Positions 10,401 to 19,172 of a DNA stretch of 21,946 nucleotides are shown here, one piece after another; position 1 is the first letter of the stretch, and each line of letters begins with the position of its first letter. The DNA lies in contig JAHBMJ010002167.1 in NCBI GenBank assembly GCA_018398765.1, forward strand, positions 1 to 21,946, given 5' to 3'. This DNA comes from Chromera velia. Lineage: Eukaryota; Sar; Chromeraceae. Under the pieces are notes generated by a model. That model saw only the letters and a list, made by a program, of their open reading frames with translations. It did no database searches and was not told the DNA's origin. The translations under genes were made by a program, and so were the position numbers.

Positions 10401-13400
10401 AATCATCATCTGAGAGATCTGGAATGGAAGGAAGATCATTGAGGACATCTGATTCTTCGTCCTCCTCTGGCTCGGGCTTCTTTGGTTCCTCTCTCTTTGG
10501 CTCTTCTTTCTTCGTCTCTGTCTCCTCCTCCTTCTTAGTCTCCTTGATCTCTTCCTTCTTTGCCTCTTTCGGCTCTTCCTTCTTCTCAACTGGGGACGGC
10601 TCTTCCTCCTCTTCTTCCTCTTCCTCCTCCTCTTCCTCCTCCTCTTCTTCTTCCTCTTCTTCTTCTTCTCCCCCTTCCTCCTCCTCTTCTTCCTCTTCCT
10701 CTTCCTCTTCCTGTGCATTCCCCCTAATGTCTGCAAAGTCACGAAGATTTTTGTGTGTCTCCTCGGCCCTATACGCTGACGCACGCCGGCCCTTGTTCTC
10801 CTCTTCGCCGTCTGAGGAATCCAGGTCGTCGTCTCCAAAGGCGAAACGGGCAGGGGGGGGATCCGTTTCTGTGCCGAGTTTTTTCTTTCCAAGGTCAGAC
10901 ATGTCGGGTGCAGATTTGATCGGCAAACCGTAAATGTCATCACCCCAGTCATCCTCTGACTCTCCCGCACCTCCCTCTATGTCGTTCATGTCTGCGAATG
11001 GATTAGTGCCTTGGGCCCTTGCTCTAGTCAGCAACTGCGCCTCTGTACCGTAGTTGAGACGGGCTCTCGCGATCAGTTTTCCTGTGGAGAAGATGGCACC
11101 CAGACGAGGGTCTACCTCGTGGAAGCAGAGCTTGAGGAAGTCCTCAATCACCTGTACAGACAGAGAAGAAGAAGGAAGAGGAAAAGGTGCAAACAAACAA
11201 AAAGGGAGAATTTGCCCATGAACTTCGCATCTTTCGAGCGTGTTTCTCTTGTTACGTGCTGTGTGTTTTTCCTTATTCGCTACCCTTATTCGCTAGTTTC
11301 CCATTCCGTTCTTTTCTGTACTACTCTTCCTGCTGATTCATTCCCTTTCCCCCCCAACCCTTCGCTCCATGGGCATTCACACGACACAACCACTTGCATC
11401 GCACACATTCTTTGGCTGACTGATTGACTGACTCAATGCTGACTGATGGATAGACAGACAGAGAAGCAGGCAGGCAGGCAGGCAGGCAGACAGGCAGGCA
11501 GGCACACAGACAGACCTTCTGGTCATGAGCGGTTGCCTGTCCGAGTGCTTGTGACCACTCTGTAACGGACATCTGCGTGAGGACAATCATTGCCTGCTTG
11601 ATTGCCCACGCCATTCTCTCTCTCCTCTCGGTCAACTGGATCTTCCCCTTCTTCGTCTGTTCTCGAAGAGCGGAGAGGACAGAGATGGCTGCCACAACGA
11701 CGATGAAACCAATCGCGAACATGACCGAATACCCGAGGAAAATCTCGGCCCTTTCCGTCGCAGTCGCAAATTTCGTCGAAATCAGAAGAACGTACCTGTG
11801 GACATATGAAAGCATGAGGGAATGCATGTAGATCCTGGGAGTTGAATGCTAAAGACAGACATCCTCACGCACACAGACAGATTGACGCGTGAACCAAACT
11901 CTCTTCATGCTTCCTGTCATCAGAGAACGGTACGCGATCTGTTCCCTTCGTCAAGCAATTCTTCCCGCAGCTGCTTTCTTCGACTCCACAGAGGACTGTC
12001 TCTGCTCAAAGGAGAGTCTTTTGTCAAACACAGACGGATAGACAGGCAGTCTTTTTTTAAAAAAACCCGTCCTCCCCTTATCCCTGTCCTCCCCCCCCTG
12101 ATCAACTGACAGAAGTCCCAAGTTGATGATGATATCCAGCCAGTTGTTGTAGGGATCTTTCCAGGGCATGAAGTACAGGATCAGGGAGGAGTGCATCAGC
12201 ACGATGATGGCAATCATCGCGATTTGGAGGAGCCCGTCCTCTCGCTCAATCACCCCTGTCACTGCCATCAGCAACGAACGGATCATGTTCACCACCTGCA
12301 CGCACACACACTCACACAAGAGAGATCAAAGAGAAAAAGAGAAAGATAAAAAATATATGCTATTCACACGCCCGAAAACTAATGAGATCGGATTCACTCG
12401 TCGGGCAAAAAACATAACGTGATTGCAATTCCAGCCAGCCCATGTCTCTGTGCCACAAAAATCACTCCGAAAAGAAAAAAAAGAAAAGAACGAAAGATAC
12501 AAACAACCGCAGAGACCCATTGACTCTCCAACCCGGCCGCAGAGACGTCACAACAAACACCCAACAGACAAAGACACAAACAAGATGCGGGCAGAAAGAA
12601 AGAACAAAGACCATTACTCTGTCATTCAACTTCTCGAGAGACTGACCCCCCAGAACCAGACAGGAGCCCTGAACCGTGCCATGAGGAACCTGTACCTCTT
12701 TCTGAATCCCTCTTTATGCATTTGGTTGGGTGCGATCGTGACCACGTAGATGAACCAGCCCATGATGCCAATCAGGTAGCCGACCACCGCAAGGACGCCC
12801 AACGGCAGCAGCTGGGTGTAGGCTTGGGAGGGGCAAAGGACTGTGGGGAAAGGGATCAGGTTGGAGTACCCACAAGGTTGCTGCAGAGAGGGACGGGGGG
12901 ACCAAAGAGTCGAAGAAAAGAATGAAGGAAGGAATATTCACATGCGCACGCAAGAAGAGACACAAAATGCATACAGACATTTTGAAATGAAGTCCACTCA
13001 GCTTAGACCGGACAACCAATTCAGGAAACACTTATGAGACCTTCGGTTAGAAAGGAAGGAGGGAAAGAAGAGGGCCACACAGTCGAAGGCACACGGTCGT
13101 TGATTGTATCGATGCGGGAAACGCCGAATGTCAATCGTCTCTCTCGCATCTCTCTATACTCGTCTGATGGATAGAAGAGTGTGGAGTGCAAATCTGAACG
13201 GAGAGACACAATCAAAAGCCCCTGGATCATTGAGAGCGGATAAACAGCCGAGGCCAAATTCGACCACAGTCGTTCGTTCCTTCTACGGGCCTTTTGACAA
13301 GTTATGCACACGAACATGAGGGAAAGTGACTGACCTCCACACACTGGAATGCTGCGAGTGTGGCGATGCAGACAGAAGTGTAGACGACTTGGAAGGCAAA

Positions 13401-16400
13401 ACCGATCGAGTTGATCGTCAAGTCAATGTCCCAAGGCGCTTTCCGAATTTTGAATTTGAAGGCGACCCACATCAAGCAATACCTGCAGGCATAGAGATAA
13501 AGACGCATAAGTATAGCGATGAACAGACGCGCATCCAAACAATGTGACTCAGAAGTGCAAACCCCTCTGGCTCATCTGCATGGTCCTTTTTTTCTTTTTA
13601 AATAAGATTGGTGCAGGCCTTGTGAAGCTACAGCCGTCACAAATCTTGCAGAAAGAACCACAAGCGGGACTGCGACCTGCCCTCCGTTGACTGTGGGCAG
13701 ATCTGTGTGGAATGAAAGTCTTCTTCGAATGCCAAGTGAGTCCCGGAGATTTTCTACCATCTTCCTCGCCCGACTGCCAGCGACTGACAGGATGATAAAG
13801 TATCCAGTCAGGATGACGGGGAATCCAAGCTGGGACATGTAGGCGTTGAAGGGCTCTTGCGAGAACGTGCACCCTGCAATTCGTAGATGTTATGTCAGCA
13901 CAAGCATTTTGACGCTTCCGGAAAGTGTCGAAGGAAATGCACAAGCGAAACGACATCATCGTCGCTGATGCAAAAAAATCGAAGGGGGTCAGTGGAAATT
14001 AGTTAAAAAGAGGCAGGTACGAGAATCTCTCAGACATCCTTTTGGGGAATATCGGCGTCCATTCAAGCTCTTGTTTCCGTGTTGTCAATTGATTGCATTC
14101 ATATTTACTCTGCTCACCCGCTCGGAGAATTTCAGTGTCGAAGACGAAAATCTTCAGAACACCCACGACTCCCTGGAGGGCAGGGGGCCAGCCCACGTTC
14201 AGGGTGACCACAATGGCAAGTCTTTGGACGAAGGCCAAAATCTGCATGCATTTACTTTCTTACATGATTTATTTTTTATTTGAATTCTGTATGAAAATAA
14301 TGGCAAGTCGTTGGACGAAGGCCAAAATCTGATCAGAGGGGGGCACAAAGTGGTATCTGTTTGGGAATTTGTCGCCAAAATCTGAATCAGTTGACTCGCA
14401 CATCAAGCAGACTGGTGGGGAAACACCGAGAGATTGATTTAATGATCGGAAGGGACGCAAGAGAGATTTTGAAGGCATCAATGTGCAGACAAAGAAGAAG
14501 AGGCTGCCTATATTGTGGAGATTCAGCTGGAGTCTCCCAGAGACGGCGCAACCAAACTTAAATTCTGAATTGCTGATTAGGTTAAAACGCCCTCTTTCGA
14601 CCGACCTGAGAGGCTGCGAGGGACATTCTGATCGACGCCATTGCTGCCGATGTTCTCGCATTGTTGAGGTATTTGTAGACAAGGAAGCAGCCAATGAGGG
14701 CAAGGACCAGGGTCAGCAAGAGAGGCAGAGACGAGACAGGATTGCACTTTCCGCACTCAACTCCCGACTTAAAGTAGCCCCGGATGCAGGAGAAGCACGA
14801 GATCCCGATCCTCCTCTCGTAGCACATCGGCTTGTCTTCCTGTAAGTCCGGGTCTGCAGAGCCGCCCGGACACAATGGGGCGACTGGACATCTGCGTGCG
14901 TCAGAACAAGGCCAAGAAGAATCACGTGGCAGAATGAAAGGACGAAGGAAGGATGATTGGGTAGCTCATAGTTGTGCAAGATATACGGAAAGCCAACAAA
15001 ATGGTCCATCAGATACATTGAGCATGCCAACACGAATTGAGAAGAGGAAGGAAGGAGAAAGGCGCTGAAAGACTCCCCTCCCCGCTGTCCTCCATCCCCA
15101 TTGAAGTCCAAGAAGGGACGAGCTTCAAGGGCAGAAGGAGTAAGAAGACAAGAAGAGAATGACTTTCGCTAAATACATACCAACATAGTTTTCTTCTTTC
15201 TACTCATTTCTTGCCTCTTCTGATTTCCCCCGCACCTTTTCCGACATCTTCGTACCCCTCAGAGAACAGATCCCCCCAGCGAGCCTCTCGCGAGTGACGA
15301 AAGATGACTCACACATGCACTCTGACTGACTTGAAGACTAGTGCCTCATCGAACAACTCCTTCACGTGCACAAGGGGCATCCAGTACCCTGGCTCCAGCA
15401 CCGGGAGATCGTCCGTCGTTGTGTTGCAAATCATACCCTCAATACATTCCCTACAGATCTGCAGGCTCATTCATGTCAAGCATAATGATAATCGATGTGC
15501 GCATTATGCTGCGTTGAAGTCTGATTGAGCAACTTCTAAAATCTTTGGAATGTAATAGCGAAAAGCAAAATATCCATTCCCTCTGTTCAACAAGAAGACA
15601 ACTCACAAAGGCAAGCAGGCCTCCGATATCATCAGTGTTGCTCCCCTTTTCTTTCCTTGGCCTTCTTTGCCTTTCAACTCCTGCTTTAATCGTTTCTAAA
15701 TGTCAGCTTTGCTTTCGTAGGAGACCACGATTGAGACGCTTCAAATTGAAATTGATTCAATCATTGAGCTCTTGATTTATTTCCCCTATCTTTGTCTACT
15801 TTGAAAGCCGACCTGTCTCTTGTATGAGTAGAAGAGACCGTCTCCGCACTTGCAATCGGACAGAGCGCTCGAGCCCTCGTTCTCTGTCGTCTTCCCCGCA
15901 GGGCATTGCTTGCAAATGGCAGATCCTAAAGTGTCGGCGTAGGTTCCCTTGGGACAGAGGACGCACTCTGTCCGGTTGGGGTTGTCTACAGTGCTGCAAC
16001 CAAGCAAGCAAGCAAGAAGGCATCCATCCGACAAAGAGAAAAGAAAAAGAGGGTGAGAAGAGAAGAGAGAGAGTGAACGGCGGTGATACGTCGAAGAAGA
16101 TAAGTACGACTGAGAGCAACGCAATGCATGAAAAGGGACTAGATGCAACGAAAAGGCAGGAAGGAATAACAATTTCACGAATGCGTACCGGTAGTATCCG
16201 AGCTCGCACGCCGTACACTCTGATTGCCCGTCTCTGGCGTTGTACGTCCCCTCTGTGCAGTTCGTGCAGGCGCGTGCCGTCTCGTTTGCGTTGAACGTTC
16301 CCTGAGGACAGGCCTCGCACGCACCTGCCGTCTTGTTGACGAAGTAACCCTGAAAGAAAGTGAAGGCAAAAAAGCAGGAATCCATCCATCCATCCAGGCG

Positions 16401-16980
16401 TTAAAGGTAGCCAGACACTCGTGTCAAACACATTTGTACCATTAGCGATGAAACGTCCTGAATAAGTCTTTTATGTTGGCGATCACTCATCGTTTAACGC
16501 GTCTAGCGGCATGTGCTCAAGGATGAAGCTACAACGAAAGGGAAAGGAAAGGGACAGTTCCTCGAAAAACCAAAAGCACAGGCCGAAAACGAAAGGGGAA
16601 AATTGAGGCCAGGACCCCACCTGCGGGCAGACGTGCTCCGTCCAGGGGAACCAAAATTGGGCGTTTCCCTTGACCCAGTTACACGCCATTTCGAACGCAG
16701 TGTAGGCTTTGCTTCCCTCTTGTCCTGTCTTCTCCACCAAGTCTCTGATCTCCGTACCGGTGGCTGCGAGCTGCATCCATCCATGCAAAGTTCCATTGTA
16801 TTAATTGTCAATCAAAAGTCATTAACCCACCACAGAAGGCGTCATTACAGAAGATTTGTAAAAGCCGTACGATCAAAATTACTTGTGCACATTTTGTTGG
16901 CTCGGCAAAGAGAAGATAGACGAACCCCCCACCAGACGGACAGACGGAAATACTGACAGACTCCATCGTTCTCTCCTTGA

Positions 16981-17071
<91 letters not shown>

Positions 17072-18562
17072 GAGAGAGAGACCGACCTGTCGAATCATCC
17101 AGTAGAGTCGGGGTGCCAGAGTTCGGAGCTTCGGCCACACGTACTTGGATGCGATTTCCTTTGTAGGCTCTGCATCATCCGGCAGGTACACGCGTGCGAG
17201 TTCTATCCCCTGCTGTCCGTGCTCGTTCGAAGGCCAGGGCCAAAGGTGAACGAGCTTGTAGGGGGAGTTTGCATCCAGGGTGTATGTCGTCATGGTGGTG
17301 TATGCTGAACTCCCGTAAGCGATTGGGGAGCCGGCCCTGGCCACCTCTCCGAGCTCGAGCCATGGGGGGCGTGAAAGAAATGAAATCATCGGAACGCATT
17401 GGTTGCCTGCTGCTAGTTCGGTCAAACATGTTTTTGTGATGGTCCATGAGTAGGTTCCGTCGAACCAACAGTAAAGGGGGTCGTAGAGGTAAGAGCACCA
17501 GGTGTAGGGGTTTGTGGTGCCGCATGAAATGGCGGTGCCCGTATCCAGGGCTCCATTATTCTCGTCTGCTACTGTTTGGCAATCGTTTTCACTTGTGTAA
17601 GTGTCACAGTCGGATCCTGATGTGAAGCATTCTTTGTACCCATTGGAGTCGTGCCTCATGAGACGGTAGTCGCTAGTGGAATCAGCGGGGTCCTGTTGGC
17701 ACAACCAGAGTCTACTCAGGCCGAAGACTGTGCCGTTTGCGGTGGAGTCACAGGTCTGGTAGGGGGCGGAAACGGAGGGTTGGAATGCGGAAGAAAGTGC
17801 TGTGAGGTTGGTGAACAGCTCCCTATCGGAGGGGCTGCCACTGGTAGTGTCCCAGTAAGTATACCATGTGGCGTTGCACAGGAGGTCGGGGCTTGTGAAC
17901 CACACGACGCCCCCTGTGTACCCGGCTGGGCCGACATCCTCCGTGTTGGGTGTGACTGCAAAGGTGTAGGACTCAACGGTGGAGGGGAAAACCTCCAGCC
18001 AGACGTGAATGTCGGGATTGTTCTTGTTCACTGCTTGGGTACAGATGTAATTGTTGGCTTCGGATACGGGACACCCGCTGATGGTCTCCAGGGCAGGAAT
18101 GGTGTCCCATGCAACGACCTGAGTGACGTTGAAGCCCATCACTTCTTCGGCCAAAATGGTGGCAATGTGCGTCATGTACGTTTGGGAAATCCAGGAAAAT
18201 TCTGGAAGCGCAAGTTTGAAACCTGTTTTGTTGTTCCCGTCAATATCGGTGGTAATCTGCTCCCCATACTCCCAATCTATGTTCAAACTTCCCACTGCTG
18301 CTTTGGAAATGTACCCTTGAGTTTGGTAGGAGGCACGTTCGGTATCGGAGAAACATTTCTGAATCTTCGGATACGTGACACTGGTACTTTGCAATCTCCT
18401 CCCCGCCTTTCTGTCCGCCTCCTGCTGTTCTTCAAGCTGTCTTTTGTGTGCCTCGCGGCGCACGGGATCCCAGACATCGCGTCGCAACGCTTCTGTACTT
18501 ATGGACAAAAACCAAAACGCGCCCAGAAGAGCGAAAACAAATTTTCTCAGCAGACCCTCCAT
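10399..18562 (-). CDS. Solute-binding domain / GCC2-GCC3 cysteine-rich multi-pass membrane protein
   Basis: Predicted 1396 residues from 13 exons. Residues 1-25 look like a signal peptide. Residues about 65-535 form a secreted domain resembling a type-2 periplasmic solute-binding protein of the glycine-betaine (OpuAC) kind: ILAEEVMGFNV near 136-146 and, at its end, ACNWVKGNAQFWFPW (521-535). It carries a Cys-rich insertion (about 312-389) and NxT sequons at 111, 145, 230, 252 and 276. Residues 543-720 hold GCC2/GCC3 (ephrin-receptor-like) modules: repeated C-x2-CPxGT(Y/F), then DCKCGDGLFYS, an EPGYW motif and CPGG. TM1 is about 753-773. Hydrophobic segments follow near 804-830, 853-871, 890-908, 937-961, 1013-1033, 1050-1060 and 1069-1095. 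The cytoplasmic tail (about 1100-1396) has an NPF motif near 1196, a poly-Glu tract and KKEE-rich repeats. Likely a plasma-membrane or secretory-pathway surface protein. The ligand is unknown, and loss of transport function is an inference from the absence of ABC components. Confidence 0.9.
10600..10710 (-). repeat. Poly-glutamate coding tract (37 codons)
   Basis: The last exon encodes 35 Glu and 2 Gly in a row using mixed GAA and GAG codons (ctt/ctc/ttc triplets on the plus strand). It is followed in the protein by Lys/Glu-rich degenerate repeats of the KKEE kind (plus strand about 10470-10598). The mixed codons suggest an old tract rather than a fresh pure triplet expansion. The tract would be a disordered or single-helix acidic segment in the cytoplasm. 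Confidence 0.9.
11465..11504. repeat. CAGG tetranucleotide repeat in intron 12
   Basis: A caggcagg run with a few interruptions lies just after the 5' splice site of intron 12 of the minus-strand gene (exon edge at 11516). CTGA-type tetranucleotides continue to about 11405. Confidence 0.85.
14269..14328 (-). other. Pseudo-exon: partial duplicate of the start of exon 7, within intron 6
   Basis: Plus-strand 14299-14331 repeats 14212-14244 with one mismatch in 33 bases, 87 bp apart. The copied part includes the CAG acceptor edge and the first codons of exon 7. Read from the upstream acceptor (gatcag) in the same phase, it encodes ILAFVQRLAI, identical to the real exon, then diverges and meets TAA after 19 residues. 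If spliced in, the protein would end just after TM1. A third shorter match (gccaaaatctg) lies at 14374-14384. Whether the copy is ever used cannot be told from sequence. Confidence 0.7.
16001..16016. repeat. CAAG tetranucleotide repeat in intron 3
   Basis: Four copies of caag directly flank the acceptor of intron 3 (exon 4 begins at 15993). In the transcript sense they are CTTG repeats forming part of the pyrimidine-rich tract. Confidence 0.8.
16984..17080. repeat. Compound (CA)18-(GA)n microsatellite in intron 1
   Basis: Eighteen CA repeats (16984-17019) run into an AG run up to 17067, then aaac and five more AG. In the sense of the minus-strand transcript the order is CT repeats then TG repeats, starting a few bases after the 5' splice site at 17086. 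Exon 1 stays in frame through the microsatellite if unspliced, so the open frame continues to 16808 as a low-complexity Leu-Ser then Cys-Val stretch. That extension is intron, not protein. Confidence 0.93.
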
Positions 18563-19172
18563 TTTGCTTTAACTATTAGAGAGGAGGGTCTACATGCGTA
18601 CTCGTTGATGCATCCACATCCTCTCTTGCTGCGCTCTGAAGGGTCAAAAACTTCGGGTGCTTTGGGGGCTTTGGTCTCAAGACGTCATTCCTACTGTCTT
18701 CCCTTTGCCTGTTCTGACAGGAACCCAGTTGCTTGCAACGGCTTTCAGGCCGGATTGCAAACTTTGGTTCAATACATATATATATATATATACGCAACCA
18801 TCAATTAAGATTGCGATATATATATTCGCGATAATTAATGCATGCATGCAGTTAATTTGTGCAAAAAAACGCATGCGATCAAAAAACGGACATGCAGACG
18901 CGCGCGCGAGTTGCGCGCGCACCGTCGCGCAAAGCTAGGTCTCTGACAAAAAACACTATAGACCAGTGATGGTAATCATGGGGCAAAGCGTGCCAAGAAT
19001 TGCCACGACCATCCGACCCTCCACATCCCTCCACCGTCAAAACTCCTACAAACAAATCATCTTGTGACTGTCTGCGATTCATTCAGACTCAGACCTTCAC
19101 TGCTGCCACAAAGCGTGCCAGATTGTGTGAGACAGGGTCTTTGCACCAAAGGAGACGGGTGGTATCTTCGGT
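18563..19172. promoter_or_regulatory. Divergent intergenic region, candidate bidirectional promoter
   Basis: These 610 bp separate the start codons of two head-to-head genes and should hold both 5' untranslated regions and both promoters. Visible elements are a TA dinucleotide run near 18774-18792, two further TATA-like AT runs to about 18825, TGCATGCATGCA at 18839-18850, another GCATGC at 18871-18876, and a CGCG-rich block with self-complementary parts at about 18900-18929. GCATGC-type motifs are known targets of ApiAP2 factors in apicomplexans; their use here is an inference. No transcription start can be fixed from sequence alone. Confidence 0.55.

Larger units (their letters stand above)
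10399..18562 (-). other. Exon-intron structure of the minus-strand gene
   Basis: Exons in transcript order (plus-strand coordinates): 17087-18562, 16621-16770, 16189-16349, 15813-15993, 15331-15458, 14606-14891, 14118-14241, 13789-13873, 13335-13482, 12647-12880, 12111-12295, 11516-11795, 10399-11151. They sum to 4191 nt, or 1396 codons plus stop. All 12 introns (195-454 bp) are GT...CAG and all phases match. Two donors needed care. Exon 8 ends at CT|GTCAGT (13789) and exon 11 at CT|GTCAGT (12111); the more obvious longer open frames end in the wrong phase. The exon 5 donor AA|GTCAGT gives VFKCPVAPLCPGG, a better family fit than the GTGAGT a few bases downstream, which is also in phase. The start is the first ATG, directly before a signal peptide; upstream transcript ends are unknown. 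Confidence 0.85.

Noticed and set aside
10424-10933. Plus-strand open frame of 169 codons, Ser-rich
   Set aside because: It is the antisense shadow of the poly-Glu exon of the minus-strand gene (GAA/GAG read as TTC/CTC/TCC).
13572-13788. Continuation of exon 8 (VAGSRARKMVENLRDSL and onward) as protein
   Set aside because: All donors in that extension are in a phase that does not fit the next exon. Splicing at CT|GTCAGT (13789) fits exon 9 and gives a clean membrane helix followed by basic residues.
16808-17086. C-terminal extension of exon 1 of the minus-strand gene through a Leu-Ser and Cys-Val rich stretch
   Set aside because: It is the translated CT/TG microsatellite. Splicing at GTCGGT to the acceptor at 16770 continues the solute-binding domain with the expected family ending.
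17651-18808. Plus-strand open frame of 385 codons opposite exon 1
   Set aside because: It overlaps exon 1 of the well-supported minus-strand gene, has no recognisable domain, and runs through the divergent promoter into the TA repeat.
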